Below, piece by piece: positions 20,117 through 31,720 of a DNA stretch of 64,000 bases. The stretch's first letter is position 1. Each line of letters starts with the position of its first letter. Location of the stretch: positions 2,604,001-2,668,000 of the forward strand of contig NZ_CP032482.1 of assembly GCF_003600645.1 (NCBI RefSeq). The letters are read 5' to 3'. Source of the stretch: Yersinia rochesterensis (GTDB lineage Bacteria; Pseudomonadota; Gammaproteobacteria; Enterobacterales; Enterobacteriaceae). The notes beneath the pieces were generated by a model. The model saw only the letters and a list, made by a program, of their open reading frames with translations, did not search any database and had not been told where the DNA came from. The position numbers were made by a program, and so were the translations under genes.

Positions 20117-20377
20117 TTACTCATAGGGGCCGTGCTGGGCGTCAATTGGCAGCATAAAAGTATCAACAATCATTGATAAAGGAACATCAATCACCGTGAT
20201 GTATTTCCATGGCCCCTCGCGCATATCCCATTGCACTCCGGGGTAATATTGGTGTCCATGCCCCTGCCCCGGCACGGTGCGGCTGATAATACTGCCGCAG
20301 CCCGATAACAGCAGAATAACGGCCCCGAGCATGAGAATGCGAGTTCGCGGAAGCCAGCGGCGGGTCAGTTTAAACAT
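20117..20377 (-). CDS. yceK: YceK/YidQ-type lipoprotein
   Basis: This is a short lipoprotein with the lipobox LLSGC at residues 21-25 of the 86-residue form. The conserved body includes GSIISRTVPGQGHG, YYPGVQWDMR and LPIDAQHGPYE, all matching E. coli YceK. Its function is unknown. GGAA before the ATG at 20377 favours that start. An ATG at 20404 would add nine residues. It is located between mdtG and opgH as in E. coli. Confidence 0.88.
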   Translation of the reverse strand: MFKLTRRWLPRTRILMLGAVILLLSGCGSIISRTVPGQGHGHQYYPGVQWDMREGPWKYITVIDVPLSMIVDTFMLPIDAQHGPYE

Positions 20378-20423
20378 GGAGTTCCATCGATTTTTAATCT
20401 TCATAGCAAGCTTTTATATACAC

Positions 20424-20455
20424 AAAAAACGGGCAATTTATATGCCCGTTTTTTA
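20424..20455 (-). terminator. Terminator of opgGH
   Basis: The hairpin AAAAACGGGCA/TGCCCGTTTTT is symmetrical, with A and T flanks, and follows opgH by about 14 bases on the complement. Confidence 0.85.
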
Positions 20456-20468
20456 TTTTACTTCACCG

Positions 20469-23069
20469 CTATTTCGCGGCGGGAAACGCCTTCATATTAT
20501 GCGCCAGTTGGCGATAATAACCGTTCCAGATTTGGTACTGTTCCGGCTGCTGCCAGACTTGCTGGTGCAAACGCGAAATCATGACCGGGTCACTGAGCAG
20601 TTCCAAGCGCTGTAATTTAGCCAATTTCTCCGGCCCAGCCTCTAGAGCTTGCTCCACCCGCTCACGACGATATTGCTCGATAATCGCGCGAGTGTGATGG
20701 CGGGCCGTTGCCATAGCACTGACTAACGCGTTATACGACGGGTTCATTACCGCATGGAAGAAGCCATGACTGAGCGCCCGCTGATGATTAAGTTTCAGAT
20801 ACTCTTCCGTGGCAACCAATTCCCGTGGCGGATTATATTCCTCTGGGATCAGGAATAATTTCGCCCGTTTACTGGCCAGCCCCAAGGTACGGCGGCTGGA
20901 GAATACAGAGACCACCGGCGACAGGATCAGCGAAAAGACGATGGGCGATAACCACCATAAGAAACGCAGATCCAACCAGGCCACACCACTCGCCCAAACC
21001 ACACCTAGCAACAGTTGTGGCCCGTGGCGGACCATAGCTTCACTCCATGGCGTGGCGTCATCATCGCGCTGCGGTGAATTCCACTGCACCGACCAGCCGA
21101 GGAAAGCACTGACCACAAACACGGTGTGGAACAGCATCCGCACCGGTGCCAGTAAGACTGAGAACAGCATTTCCGCCAGCATCGACAGCAACAGACGGAG
21201 TGCTCCGCCGTACTCTTTCGCCCCCTTAGCCCAGATCAAAATGATGCTGAGTAGCTTAGGCAAGAACAGCAAGACCAAGGTGGTGGAGAACAAACCGATG
21301 GCCAATTCCGGCCGCCACTGAGGCCATACCGGGAACAGCTGGCGCGGTTGCAAGAAATACTGCGGTTCCATCAGGGTATGCACCGCCTGCAAAGCCGTGC
21401 ATAGCACCAGGAACATAAACCACAACGGGGCCGACAAATAAGACATCACACCGGTGAGGAACACTGCACGGTGAACCGGATGCATACCTTTAACCAAAAA
21501 TAACCTAAAATTCATTAAGTTACCGTGGCACCAGCGACGGTCTCGTTTTAACTCATCAAGTAAGTTGGGGGGCAATTCTTCATAGCTGCCCGGTAGATCA
21601 TACGCAATCCACACGCCCCATCCAGCACGGCGCATTAATGCCGCTTCCACAAAGTCATGGGACAAAATAGCGCCCGCGAATGAGCCTTCGCCCGGCAAAG
21701 GTGCCAAAGCACAATGCTCAATAAACGGCTTCACCCTGATGATGGCGTTATGGCCCCAATAATGGGATTCGCCCAGTTGCCAGTAATGTAACCCGGCAGT
21801 GAACAACGGGCCATAAACGCGAGTGGCAAATTGCTGTATTCGGGCATACAGCGTATCCATACCGGAGGCTTTCGGCGCGGACTGAATTATCCCGGCATTC
21901 GGATTGGCTTCCATCAACCGCACCAAGCCCGTCAAACAGCCGCCGCTCATCACGCTGTCGGCATCCAATATCACCATATAGCTATACTGGCTGCCCCAAC
22001 GGCGGCAAAAGTCATCAATATTGCCACTTTTGCGTTTCACCCGACGCCGACGGCGGCGATAGAAAATACGCCCGTGCCCATCCACATCGCGGCACAATTC
22101 CAACCAGGCTTTTTGCTCCGCCACACAGATATCGGGGTCATAACTGTCACTCAGCACATAAATATCAAAGTGATCCAGTTGCCCGGTTGCGGCCACCGAC
22201 TCATAAGTGGCCCGCAAACCGGCAAATACGCGCTCCACGTCCTCATTACAAATGGGCATAATCAGCGCTGTCCGATGTGCTGGATTTAGCGCCTCATCCC
22301 CTTTGATGGTGGAGGAAATGCTGTATTTGTCTTTACCAATCAATAATTGCAAGAACCCCATCAGCGCGGTCCAGAAACCGGCGGAGACCCAACAGAACAG
22401 AATGGCGAACAGAATGAGAATGCCGGTTTGCAGTAAATAAGGCAGCAATTGCATCACTGAAACCTGCCAGTTCTGCTGCCAAATTTCGAATGGATCGAGT
22501 AATGCCCAGCCCTGATAAGGTAAAATGGTCTTCATATAGCTGGTCGCAATGGTGGTTTGCAACACAATCAGTATCAGCAATATATAGCGGCGCAGAGACC
22601 CCACGCTGCGCCATTTTTTCTCGGCAAGTGCCTGTTCATGTGTTTGGGCGCGTGACACCGGGCTGCGGCCCAGTAGCGAATCCCAAAAACGCCCGACCGG
22701 ATTGGTGCGCCAAGCCTGCGGTGCCATACTGGTGCGCTTGATGGGCGGCGTAGCATGAATAACCGTGCGCCCCTCGTCGTCTTGCGCCAGTAATTTTTTA
22801 TCAGCCAGTAATTTCTTATCGGCCAAAGCATCCGGCCATGCCGCTTGCAAGCGGGCATTGACCGAAGCCAATGCACTGTCTTGCTCACTGAAAACCATCT
22901 TTTCTGATGTACTGGCAGCTAATTGCTGATGTACTTGTGGTATCGCATCAGGTGTGCTGCCGAGCAGCACATCCTCAGGCAAAGCATCGCGCAACGCCCC
23001 TTGCTGCTGTGCAGTCAGGGGCAAATCCGCAATATAATCCTGTACAGGAGATTGATTTAACTTATTCAT
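20469..23069 (-). CDS. opgH: Glucans biosynthesis glucosyltransferase H
   Basis: OpgH is the inner-membrane glucosyltransferase that makes the beta-1,2-linked backbone of osmoregulated periplasmic glucans from UDP-glucose. The product has 866 residues (E. coli 847). A cytosolic N-terminus of about 135 residues comes first. Two membrane helices precede the GT2 domain ([19 protein letters not shown], then [12 protein letters not shown] with the DxD pair). RRWCHGNL matches the catalytic QxxRW-type region. Several helices follow. Residues near 92-105 hold a short direct duplication ([12 protein letters not shown]). It overlaps opgG by 8 bases, so the two are translated together. Confidence 0.96.
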   Translation of the reverse strand: MNKLNQSPVQDYIADLPLTAQQQGALRDALPEDVLLGSTPDAIPQVHQQLAASTSEKMVFSEQDSALASVNARLQAAWPDALADKKLLADKKLLAQDDEGRTVIHATPPIKRTSMAPQAWRTNPVGRFWDSLLGRSPVSRAQTHEQALAEKKWRSVGSLRRYILLILIVLQTTIATSYMKTILPYQGWALLDPFEIWQQNWQVSVMQLLPYLLQTGILILFAILFCWVSAGFWTALMGFLQLLIGKDKYSISSTIKGDEALNPAHRTALIMPICNEDVERVFAGLRATYESVAATGQLDHFDIYVLSDSYDPDICVAEQKAWLELCRDVDGHGRIFYRRRRRRVKRKSGNIDDFCRRWGSQYSYMVILDADSVMSGGCLTGLVRLMEANPNAGIIQSAPKASGMDTLYARIQQFATRVYGPLFTAGLHYWQLGESHYWGHNAIIRVKPFIEHCALAPLPGEGSFAGAILSHDFVEAALMRRAGWGVWIAYDLPGSYEELPPNLLDELKRDRRWCHGNLMNFRLFLVKGMHPVHRAVFLTGVMSYLSAPLWFMFLVLCTALQAVHTLMEPQYFLQPRQLFPVWPQWRPELAIGLFSTTLVLLFLPKLLSIILIWAKGAKEYGGALRLLLSMLAEMLFSVLLAPVRMLFHTVFVVSAFLGWSVQWNSPQRDDDATPWSEAMVRHGPQLLLGVVWASGVAWLDLRFLWWLSPIVFSLILSPVVSVFSSRRTLGLASKRAKLFLIPEEYNPPRELVATEEYLKLNHQRALSHGFFHAVMNPSYNALVSAMATARHHTRAIIEQYRRERVEQALEAGPEKLAKLQRLELLSDPVMISRLHQQVWQQPEQYQIWNGYYRQLAHNMKAFPAAK

Positions 23070-24633
23070 TGGCAGGTAGCTGATAGCTCCAGGTTTCCGT
23101 CAGGGTTTTGTCGCCATTAACCAGCGCAGCGCGCATTTCTATTGGTTTCTTGGCATCCTTAACTTTTAACCGCAGTGTCAAACGCCAGCCTTTGGTCACT
23201 GGATTGTAGCGAACACTGTTTTCGATCAATTCACCGTTGTCATCAATACTGACCTGCGAAGCCAGTGGCGCATTTTCATCCAGTGATTTCAGTACCGGGC
23301 CGACAAAATCAACCAGGAAAGCCACACTGCCGTCTGGCTCACGGATCAGATTCGACTGTTTCACATCCCCGGTTGAGCGCAGAGTTTGTTTCACATAAGC
23401 CACATCCGGTGAATGCAATTTGTCTTCATCACGGGTGAAATGCAGGCGGTAATTCAGATCGAGCGAATTCTTGGCATCCGGTAAAACATCCGGTGTCCAG
23501 AAAGCCACGATGTTATCGTTAGTTTCATCCGCAGTTGGAATTTCCACCAGCTCCACTTTACCTTTGCCCCAATCGCCACGGGGTTCAACCCAGGCGCTCG
23601 GACGCAAATCATAGCGATCGTCTAAATCCTCATACTGCGAGAATTCACGGCCGCGTTGCAGCAAACCGAATCCTTTTGGATTTTCAACAATATAAGTGCT
23701 AACTGACAAATGCTTTGGATTGTTCAGCGGCCGCCAGATCCATTCACCATTACCAGCATGAATAGAAAGACCATTGGAATCATGTAAGGCCGGGCGATAG
23801 TTCAACACCGCAGATGGCTGACTTGGGCCAAACAAGAACATACTGGTTAATGGTGCAATCCCCAGTTTCTCTACTTTATCGCGCAGGAAAACTTTAGCTT
23901 GCACATCAATGGTGGTATCGCGGCCCGGATAAACCACAAAACGATAAGCCCCGGTGGCGCGAGGGGAATCTAGCAAAGCAAAAATAACCAGGTGCTTATC
24001 ATTAGGTTTGGGACGCTCAATCCAGAACTCACGAAAACGCGGGAACTCCTCGCCAGAAGCCAAGGCAGTATCAATCGCCAGCCCGCGCGCAGAAAGACCA
24101 TAAACCTGGCCTTTACCAATCACACGAAAATAGCTGGCACCAAGCATGCTGATGATTTCGTCTTTTTTATCCGCTTTGTTAATAGGATAAAGCACTTTGA
24201 AACCGGCAAAACCCAAATCCTTCACTGACTCGGGATCATGCTTGACCGAGCCAAAGTTAAAGTAGTCCGGGTTATAATTGATAGGCTTCACACTGGTGGC
24301 CGTCACTTCATTAATTTGCACCGGTGTATCGAAATACATACCTTGATGATAAAACTCTAACTTAAATGGCGTATCCAGTTTGTTCCAATACGATTTATCA
24401 TGGTTAAACTGAATTTGCTGATAATCGGCAAATTTCATTTCGCGAAATTGCGATGGCAGATTACTTTTCGGCGTTTCAAAACGTTTACCCGCCAGAGCCT
24501 GTGCCTGCTTAGCCACATCATCTAATGAGAAAGCCATGGCCTGAGAAGTGAATAATGACAGCAAGAGAGCCACCCCCAGCCATCTGACGCTGTTTGCGCG
24601 TGACCCTTTTGACATTCTATTGACGTTCGACAA
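23062..24633 (-). CDS. opgG: Glucans biosynthesis protein G, periplasmic
   Basis: OpgG is a periplasmic protein needed to branch or release osmoregulated periplasmic glucans. The product is 523 residues from the TTG start. The signal peptide ([19 protein letters not shown]) is followed by [16 protein letters not shown], the usual mature N-terminus. The MdoG body has blocks such as [17 protein letters not shown] and SRGDVKQ-like [17 protein letters not shown] favour TTG because GGGAG stands eight bases before it. GTG at 24648 and ATG at 24615 are alternatives. First gene of the opgGH operon. Confidence 0.94.
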   Translation of the reverse strand: MSNVNRMSKGSRANSVRWLGVALLLSLFTSQAMAFSLDDVAKQAQALAGKRFETPKSNLPSQFREMKFADYQQIQFNHDKSYWNKLDTPFKLEFYHQGMYFDTPVQINEVTATSVKPINYNPDYFNFGSVKHDPESVKDLGFAGFKVLYPINKADKKDEIISMLGASYFRVIGKGQVYGLSARGLAIDTALASGEEFPRFREFWIERPKPNDKHLVIFALLDSPRATGAYRFVVYPGRDTTIDVQAKVFLRDKVEKLGIAPLTSMFLFGPSQPSAVLNYRPALHDSNGLSIHAGNGEWIWRPLNNPKHLSVSTYIVENPKGFGLLQRGREFSQYEDLDDRYDLRPSAWVEPRGDWGKGKVELVEIPTADETNDNIVAFWTPDVLPDAKNSLDLNYRLHFTRDEDKLHSPDVAYVKQTLRSTGDVKQSNLIREPDGSVAFLVDFVGPVLKSLDENAPLASQVSIDDNGELIENSVRYNPVTKGWRLTLRLKVKDAKKPIEMRAALVNGDKTLTETWSYQLPANE

Positions 24634-24954
24634 AATATTAACTCCCACATCTCCCCCTAAATCATAACAGCCAAATAATTGACGGTTTATCCAGCAGGTG
24701 CCGTTGATAAGTCCCGGCTAATGTTATGCCCAAACTTACACCACCAGCCCAGTGTTTAAACCAGTGGCTAAGCCACCAGCCTAGCAAGCTAGACTAAAAT
24801 ACGCTATGGAAAATCATTAACCCTTATAGTAGTGTTTCTTGCCGTACTGATCCATTGATAACGCATATAGTTACCAATGAGTAATTACCATAAAAAATAT
24901 TCTGGGCAAAATCAGATACGTTATTCTAATTCCGATAACAAACAGCGAATAAGT
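24634..24954. other. Divergent promoter region of opgGH and opgC
   Basis: About 320 bases between divergent glucan genes. A segment at 24725-24790 has several near-repeats of CCAGCCCAGTG/CCAGCCTAGC type. No operator was identified. Confidence 0.4.
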
Positions 24955-26115
24955 ATGAAAAAAAACACTCACCAACGGGAGTACTTTTTAGACGCCATCC
25001 GCGCCTATTTGATGTTACTCGGCATTCCTTTTCATCTTTCACTTATATACTCCAGCCATCATTGGGCAGTGAATAGCAGCCATTCCTCATTGGAATTTAC
25101 CCTATTAAATGACTTTATCCATGCTTTCCGCATGCAAGTGTTTTTTGTTATTTCCGGTTATTTTTCGTTCATGTTATATCAGCGTTATGAGCGCCACCGC
25201 TGGCTGCAAGTCCGGCTGGAACGTGTTGTTATTCCGTTAATTACTGCTATCCCGCTCATTACTTTGCCTCAGTTTTTCTTACTTAAAAATTACACCAGTA
25301 AATTACAAGATTGGAATTTATTTACAATTTATCAAAAAATAAATATTGCTATTTGGGAAGTTGTTTCTCACTTATGGTTTTTGTTAACACTCGCCTTATT
25401 GACCACACTTTGTTTTTATCTGTTCCAGAAGATAAAGAATAAACAGCACTCAGTTCCGACCTTGATAAAGAGAATGAATAACATAGGAAAAATCTCACTA
25501 TCATTGTTTTTATTCGTGTTCATTTATTCAGTCATTCGCAGAATAATATTTATCCTAAATCCTGAAATACTCTTTAATAGTGTCTTCAATTTCGTTGTGA
25601 TGGAAACCGTGTTTTATCTGCCTTTCTTTCTTCTGGGCGCTTACAGCTTTATCTATCCCCCACTCAAGCAGGTTTTTCTCACCTTTTCGCCGGGTGCACT
25701 AGCTGCTTCACTCCTGTTATTTGGTGCTTACTATTTAAACCAACACTTTAATACTGCTGAGTTTTTTGCCTTCGAGCTGGATCTTATGATTAAAGCGTTA
25801 ATGGGCGTGACGATGACCAACGTGGTCTACTCTCTGGGGCACCAGTTGCTCAATTATCCTTCTACACGCATCACCTACCTGGTTAATGCCTCTCTTTTCA
25901 TTTATCTGGTGCATCATCCATTGACCTTGATTTATGGTGCCTTTGTCACTCCCAAAATTGACAACAATGGCGTGGGCTTTTTACTCGGAATGCTCTTTGT
26001 GTGTTTGATTTCATTTATTTTATATGAGGTTCATCGCCGTATTCCTTTGCTAAAATTCTTGTTTTCTGGCAAGTCGCAGCAGCAAACGACGCAACCAAAG
26101 TATTGTGCAAAGTAA
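24955..26115 (+). CDS. opgC: Glucans biosynthesis protein C (succinyl transfer)
   Basis: OpgC is a membrane acyltransferase of the acyltransferase-3 family that adds succinyl groups to periplasmic glucans. The 386 residues (E. coli 385) have about ten hydrophobic helices. The family start is REYFLDAIRAYLMLLGIPFHLSL, with the conserved FRMQVFFVISGYFS near residue 80. The ATG at 24955 gives MKKNTHQREYF and matches the family. The frame is open 78 bases further upstream. Confidence 0.93.
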   Translation: MKKNTHQREYFLDAIRAYLMLLGIPFHLSLIYSSHHWAVNSSHSSLEFTLLNDFIHAFRMQVFFVISGYFSFMLYQRYERHRWLQVRLERVVIPLITAIPLITLPQFFLLKNYTSKLQDWNLFTIYQKINIAIWEVVSHLWFLLTLALLTTLCFYLFQKIKNKQHSVPTLIKRMNNIGKISLSLFLFVFIYSVIRRIIFILNPEILFNSVFNFVVMETVFYLPFFLLGAYSFIYPPLKQVFLTFSPGALAASLLLFGAYYLNQHFNTAEFFAFELDLMIKALMGVTMTNVVYSLGHQLLNYPSTRITYLVNASLFIYLVHHPLTLIYGAFVTPKIDNNGVGFLLGMLFVCLISFILYEVHRRIPLLKFLFSGKSQQQTTQPKYCAK

Positions 26116-26304
26116 TAAAGTTATTGCTAAGCGATCTACCTAACTGCATACCGTTTTGGTCATAAAACCGCTACACTGTGAGACCATCATGTAGATGCGG
26201 GATGGCAAATGCCTCACTGTGCGCTCTGCTTTCAGAGCAATTATCCTGTTGATTCCTTATCAGGGTTTGTTTCACTTGCAGTGACAACAAAAAGAGGAAT
26301 TGTG

Positions 26305-26550
26305 ATGAGTAAGCAAGAATCTATTGAGAATAATCCCACATCTGATACTACGCCAGTCACCGGGTTCAGCACCTTATTGGCCCTGATTAGCCGCCTTAGC
26401 GGTGCTTTAGATAGCGCGATCACCGGCAAAGACCGCAGCGTATTGGTCAATGAACTTTCACAATTTTCTGTCGATAATCTTCCTGAACAGGAAAAATCAG
26501 TGACGACTGAAGCACTAAAAAGATCGTTAGCAACACTGAAACGCGATTAA
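26305..26550 (+). CDS. Hypothetical 81-residue protein
   Basis: I do not recognise this soluble, slightly acidic 81-residue protein. It starts with a polar, disordered-looking segment (MSKQESIENNPTSDTT). A helical middle (TLLALISRLSGALDSAI) and a charged C-terminal helix (TTEALKRSLATLKRD) follow. AGAGGAATTGTG gives a good ribosome site for this ATG. It lies between opgC and nhaP2, where gene order stops following E. coli. No T-rich terminator follows, but a CGCTCACC/GGTGAGCG inverted repeat lies at 26564-26604. Confidence 0.65.
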   Translation: MSKQESIENNPTSDTTPVTGFSTLLALISRLSGALDSAITGKDRSVLVNELSQFSVDNLPEQEKSVTTEALKRSLATLKRD

Positions 26551-26749
26551 TTTCATTATCCAACGCTCACCCTTGATTCCCCGCTGGGCGATTAAAGGTG
26601 AGCGATCTGGAGATACTTTCCTATATGCTGCGGCTATACCTTAATTTAACATATTGAATTAGGTCATATCTTCCCATCGATTCCTCCAAATCTGTGTATA
26701 ATAATTCTGCTCACCCGCCATTTCTTTTCATATCAGGAGACCTCCCACA

Positions 26750-28477
26750 TTGGACGCCATCACTATTAACAGCCTTTTTTTGATTGGCGCTGTGCTGGTG
26801 GGAGCCAGTATTTTACTGAGTTCACTCTCTTCCCGCCTGGGCATCCCCATTTTGGTCATTTTCTTGGCCATTGGCATGTTGGCGGGTACCGACGGCATCG
26901 GTGGAATTGCTTTCGATAATTATCCTGTCGCGTATTTGGTGAGCAATCTGGCGTTGGCCGTCATTCTATTAGATGGCGGTATGCGCACCCGAGCATCATC
27001 ATTCCGCGTCGCATTGTGGCCGGCCCTCTCGCTGGCGACAGTCGGGGTATTGATTACTGCTGGCCTAACCGGCATGGCCGCTGCCTGGCTATTTGATTTA
27101 GATATCATTCAAGGCTTATTAATTGGGGCAATTATAGGGTCAACCGATGCGGCGGCGGTCTTCTCACTGTTAGGTGGGAAAGGTCTCAACGAACGTGTTA
27201 GCGCCACTCTTGAGATAGAATCGGGCAGTAACGACCCCATGGCCGTCTTTTTGACCGTGACTCTGATTTCCATGATTTCAGCCGGTGAAACTAGCCTAAG
27301 CTGGATGTTTTTGGTGCACTTAATTCAACAATTTGGCTTGGGTATTCTCATCGGCTTGGGCGGCGGCGGCTTACTGATATTACTCATCAACCGGATAGAA
27401 TTACCCAGTGGTTTATATCCATTACTGGCGGTATGCGGCGGGATTCTGGTTTTTTCACTCGCCACCGCGCTAAATGGCAGCGGTATTTTGGCGGTCTATC
27501 TCTGTGGCTTGCTACTGGGCAATCGCCCCATCCGCAACCGCTCTGGGATTTTGCAAACCTTTGATGGGCTGGCCTGGCTCAGCCAAATTGGCATGTTCTT
27601 GGTATTAGGGTTGCTGCTTAATCCAAGTGAGTTGTTGCCGATCGCCATTCCGGCATTAATTCTCTCATTGTGGATGATTTTGTTCGCCCGACCGCTGTCA
27701 GTGTTCATCGGCCTACTGCCCTTCCCCAGTTTTAATCTGCGCGAGCGTATCTTTATTTCGTGGGTCGGTTTACGCGGTGCAGTCCCAGTTATTCTGGCAG
27801 TATTCCCGATGATGGCGGGTATACCCAATGCAAATTTATTCTTTAATGTCGCCTTTTTCGTGGTGCTGGTTTCACTGCTGCTGCAAGGCACCAGTTTGTC
27901 ATTCGCGGCGCGCAAAACAAAACTGGTGGTGCCTCCTGCCCTCGCGCCAGTGGCACGGATTGGTTTAGACATTGATAAGAATAACCAGTGGGAGCAATTC
28001 ATTTACCAGCTCAGCTGTGATAAATGGTGTATCGGAGCTACCCTGCGTGATTTGAAAATGCCGGAGGGCACGCGCATTGCCGCACTGTTCCGTGGCAAGG
28101 ATCTCTTACATCCCACCGGTAGCACTCGCCTGAAAGAGGGCGATATTTTGTGTGTTATTGGTCAAGAACATGATTTACCCGCACTAGGGAAACTCTTCAG
28201 CCAGTCCCCCAGCATCCAGTTGGATGAGCGTTTCTTCGGCGATTTCATTCTTGATGCTGATGCAAAACTTCATGATATTTCTCAGATTTATGGTCTCAAT
28301 CTGGAGCCGGGTGTTGATAAACAACAAACACTGGGCCAATTCGTGCTCTATCTCTTTGGTGGTGAACCGGTTATTGGTGATCAGATTGAATGGGATGGTC
28401 TTACGTGGACAATTGCCGAAATGGAATCTGACCGAGTGAGCCGGGTCGGGGTTAAGATAGTCACGGATAAAGCCTGA
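26750..28477 (+). CDS. nhaP2: K+/H+ antiporter NhaP2
   Basis: This CPA1-type antiporter extrudes potassium and is needed for growth at low osmolarity in E. coli (formerly CvrA/YcgO). The product has 575 residues: about twelve membrane segments (residues 1-390) with [21 protein letters not shown] and [13 protein letters not shown] carrying the conserved aspartates. A cytosolic TrkA-C/CorC-like part follows ([20 protein letters not shown] and [13 protein letters not shown]). The start codon is TTG (26750), behind CAGGAGA, and gives the family N-terminus [10 protein letters not shown]. Confidence 0.94.
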   Translation: MDAITINSLFLIGAVLVGASILLSSLSSRLGIPILVIFLAIGMLAGTDGIGGIAFDNYPVAYLVSNLALAVILLDGGMRTRASSFRVALWPALSLATVGVLITAGLTGMAAAWLFDLDIIQGLLIGAIIGSTDAAAVFSLLGGKGLNERVSATLEIESGSNDPMAVFLTVTLISMISAGETSLSWMFLVHLIQQFGLGILIGLGGGGLLILLINRIELPSGLYPLLAVCGGILVFSLATALNGSGILAVYLCGLLLGNRPIRNRSGILQTFDGLAWLSQIGMFLVLGLLLNPSELLPIAIPALILSLWMILFARPLSVFIGLLPFPSFNLRERIFISWVGLRGAVPVILAVFPMMAGIPNANLFFNVAFFVVLVSLLLQGTSLSFAARKTKLVVPPALAPVARIGLDIDKNNQWEQFIYQLSCDKWCIGATLRDLKMPEGTRIAALFRGKDLLHPTGSTRLKEGDILCVIGQEHDLPALGKLFSQSPSIQLDERFFGDFILDADAKLHDISQIYGLNLEPGVDKQQTLGQFVLYLFGGEPVIGDQIEWDGLTWTIAEMESDRVSRVGVKIVTDKA

Positions 28478-28951
28478 GTTGAGTAGCACAACCGCTTGAT
28501 CTAATATTCAACTCGGGCTTAGAGTTCGCTTAATTTATTTAAGAGTTTTCTTGTATTTTATTGGCAATATAAATATTAGCCCGTGGTGAATTCTAGTCTC
28601 AGTCAATTTCATTTCAAAAAAAACCATTAAATACAATATATTAAGAAATGTTGGCCTGTTGTATATATTTGTTGATAAATTAATCAATAATGGTATATAT
28701 TGTGAATTATAATCAGTGGTTTATAATGAATTAGTAGCCACAGTTCTTATTGACACACGACGTAGTTAATTATTCTCTCTATGCCTTCGCTCTAAGGTCG
28801 TGAGTATAAGCTGACAGATAACATTATAAATTCGCTTGGTAATTCTAATGTCAGAATAGTGTTTTCTCCACGGTCAAGAATACAAACTCAAGCACTAAAA
28901 CCCTAAATTTAGCCCGATTTCACACTTAGGCTATATAAAGAGCCAGTCATT
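28478..28951. other. AT-rich region before the sensor-like gene
   Basis: About 470 bases, strongly AT-rich (for example 28670-28740), with no gene, repeat or clear operator. Likely holds the promoter of the gene at 28952. The low GC agrees with an acquired segment. Confidence 0.45.
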
Positions 28952-31684
28952 ATGAAAAATTTTTTAACCGGTATCATTTTCGTTGTTCTGACATTTTTAA
29001 CCTATGGCACTGTCGCTGCCCCACAAGAAATAATCAGAACATTAGTTAATGTAGGTTATCTTGATAACCTGTCGCCACTTGTGTTTCGCGAAGGAACTTC
29101 ACAGCCCAGTGGGTTAGCTGTCGACTATCTCAATCAATTCAGCGAAATAAATAATTTTCAATTTGAATATGTTCATTATAAAAATAAAAATGATTTATGT
29201 GATGATTTAGAAAGCGGAAAAATCAGTATTGCTATTGGGTTTACTCAAATAACACAATGTAAAATTGCCATTAACTCACCGGTTTTTTGGCAAACTCGCC
29301 TTTATAAACTACAAAACAGCCAGCGCCAGAGAGACATAAAAACAGTCTATTCACTCTCACAACAGATTTCCGCTGAAAGCCTGAAAAAGATTTATCCTCA
29401 TGCTCAAATAATAGAAGATCTGCCCGAGGCCGAAGTTCTAAAGGTTTTACTGGCAGATCCTTATTCTATCTATATTGCAGGTATTTTTAACACTAACCGT
29501 ATCGTGCAAGAAAACGCAGCAAATATTCAATATGCGCCGTTAACTTATAATTATGATACAAAATTTATTTTTGCCTTAACGCCCTCTATTGATAGAAAAT
29601 TATTTAATGCACTTAATTCCTTCATGACAGAGAAGTCGTCCAAATATCCTAACGACGATGAGATGTATTGGCTTAATTATGCCCAATTAGGTAACTATCA
29701 AAGAATTCAATTAACTCCCGAACAAAAAGAATGGGTGGCAGAGAAAAAAACCATCATTGTTGCGGTGCCTAAATACTCTTATCCAATAGGATACCAGGAC
29801 GATGAAGGTAATTTTAGTGGATTATCGGCACAACTTTTGGATATTGTCTCAGCCAGTACCGGTCTTAAATTTAAACCTGTGTTTGTCGAATCATTAGGGG
29901 AAATGATTGAGTATGTCTCATTAGGAAAAGCCGATATGGGGGCTCATCGCAGTGTTACATCAAATTACACACCTAATACCATTTTCAGTCCACCATTTTA
30001 TATTTCAAGATTCGTCGCGGTTGCAAGGGCAAGTGATAACGATATCCAAAGCTCAAAAAATATCAATGGTAAGCGTATTGTGCTGGTGAAGGGCCAGAAA
30101 GTCATTCAGGAAATTGCGGCTGAATTTCCCAAGTCAGAAATAATCACTATTGAAGGTTCAGAATTAGATTTATTAAGTGCCATCGTTAATAATAAAGCAG
30201 ACATTGCTATTATACCGAAAATTGTATCATCTTATTGGATTAAATATTTTTACGAAAAAAAACTAAAAGAATACCCATTAACCAATCCACCGGCGGTCAT
30301 AGCATTTACAATTAATCGTAAATATACCATCCTCAATGATATTATCAAAAATGTCATGCTTACATTACCTTATAACAATTTAGAGATGATTGACTATCAT
30401 TGGTCAAAGTCAATAACCCCTCCCTCCACCATTGCGCCAAGAATTCCGACTATTATTTACCTGACTTTATCAGTATTAGTTGTTATAGCAGCAATTAGTG
30501 TGATCATTTATATAAATAGCCGCCTAAGAAAACGACGGAAGACCAATTTAGAATTGTATAACAGTAACTTAAAAGAAATTATAGATGCAACCCCGTCCCC
30601 GCTTTATAAAGTGAGTGTCAATGGCGATATTATTTTAGCCAACAAAGCATTTTATGATTTCCTTTCAATCAAAGACCCTGACAGTATTAGCTCATTGCAA
30701 GATATTCAATCTCTGGCACCAAACAGCTTGTCAAAGATAATGGAATTACACGAGACCGCATACACAACTAACAGAGAGATAAATTCGGGTCAAACGTATA
30801 AAATTTCAGATATCGACTTCTACATTAGGCAATGGATATCACCAACTCAAAACAGTGATAAGCAACAAGTCATGTTAATTGGTGGTTGGTTCGATGCTAT
30901 ACACAGTAAAAAAACAGATATTACATTTGCAACCGCGAAAAAAAATGCTGTCGACAGCAATTATAGCATGCTTCACATCGCTATTATTGACGACAATTCC
31001 ATCAGTAAAATCTTACTTAAAGCCCAACTTCTAGAATATGGGGTTAATGTTAGCGAGACTAATGACCTGCTTGAATTAAAACAGCTAGTGGAGAAAGGAT
31101 CACTTGATGCCGTTATTAGTGACTTAACCATGAAAAATATAACAGGCTACGATGTACTCAAAACGCTGGTAGAATCTACCCAATATCCACCACCTTGTTA
31201 TATTTATACTGACCGTATTGAAAAAGAAATCGAAGAGAAGAGCTTGGCACTTGGGGCCACCGAACTCATCGCCAAACCATTATCAATTGAACAACTACAA
31301 GAGATACTAGACAATATTAAGTCATCGCAACAGACCTACAAATTACTCACACTATTAGAGAAAAATGCTTATGGTAACCAAGACACGTTATTAGCTATAG
31401 TCAATGTTCTGTCAGATGCAGTGAATGAAAATATCCAACAGTTACAAAATACGCATCCTGAAGATAAAGAAGCCAGACTCGAGATAGTCTATAGCATTAA
31501 AAGAATGTTAAGTTTGCTCCAGTTTGAGGATCTAATGAATCAGTGCGATAGCTATGCTGCTATTTTGCAACATGAGTCTGAAAATATTGCACTCATATCG
31601 CACGCTTTTGAGCAAAGCTTGATACCCTTCTTATCTATCATTCAGCAATGCCAAATATTGATCACTAAAAAGCAGAGTCAATGA
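28952..31684 (+). CDS. EvgS/BvgS-like sensor lacking its histidine kinase module
   Basis: The 910 residues have the outline of a BvgS/EvgS unorthodox sensor. There is a signal peptide (1-23), two periplasmic substrate-binding (SBP_bac_3) domains (about 30-245 and 265-485), one membrane helix (499-521) and a PAS domain (about 540-648). A receiver domain comes next (about 674-790), with Asp680/Asp681, phospho-acceptor Asp724, Thr753 and Lys775 all present. The HisKA and HATPase domains that normally lie between PAS and receiver are absent: PAS ends at IGGWFDA and the receiver begins 25 residues later. The C-terminal HPt-like helices (about 795-905) have Tyr847 where the phosphotransfer histidine should be. 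No frameshift is visible. It may receive phosphate from another kinase or act as a decoy or connector. The region is AT-rich. Confidence 0.85.
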   Translation: MKNFLTGIIFVVLTFLTYGTVAAPQEIIRTLVNVGYLDNLSPLVFREGTSQPSGLAVDYLNQFSEINNFQFEYVHYKNKNDLCDDLESGKISIAIGFTQITQCKIAINSPVFWQTRLYKLQNSQRQRDIKTVYSLSQQISAESLKKIYPHAQIIEDLPEAEVLKVLLADPYSIYIAGIFNTNRIVQENAANIQYAPLTYNYDTKFIFALTPSIDRKLFNALNSFMTEKSSKYPNDDEMYWLNYAQLGNYQRIQLTPEQKEWVAEKKTIIVAVPKYSYPIGYQDDEGNFSGLSAQLLDIVSASTGLKFKPVFVESLGEMIEYVSLGKADMGAHRSVTSNYTPNTIFSPPFYISRFVAVARASDNDIQSSKNINGKRIVLVKGQKVIQEIAAEFPKSEIITIEGSELDLLSAIVNNKADIAIIPKIVSSYWIKYFYEKKLKEYPLTNPPAVIAFTINRKYTILNDIIKNVMLTLPYNNLEMIDYHWSKSITPPSTIAPRIPTIIYLTLSVLVVIAAISVIIYINSRLRKRRKTNLELYNSNLKEIIDATPSPLYKVSVNGDIILANKAFYDFLSIKDPDSISSLQDIQSLAPNSLSKIMELHETAYTTNREINSGQTYKISDIDFYIRQWISPTQNSDKQQVMLIGGWFDAIHSKKTDITFATAKKNAVDSNYSMLHIAIIDDNSISKILLKAQLLEYGVNVSETNDLLELKQLVEKGSLDAVISDLTMKNITGYDVLKTLVESTQYPPPCYIYTDRIEKEIEEKSLALGATELIAKPLSIEQLQEILDNIKSSQQTYKLLTLLEKNAYGNQDTLLAIVNVLSDAVNENIQQLQNTHPEDKEARLEIVYSIKRMLSLLQFEDLMNQCDSYAAILQHESENIALISHAFEQSLIPFLSIIQQCQILITKKQSQ

Positions 31685-31720
31685 CATAGCCATTCAGTCA
31701 AGACGGCAAGAGTCGTACTT

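Noticed and set aside
28952..31684. Frameshift or assembly error as the cause of the missing kinase
   Set aside because: One uninterrupted frame crosses the PAS-receiver junction, and no kinase remnants (H, N or G boxes) are seen in other phases nearby.
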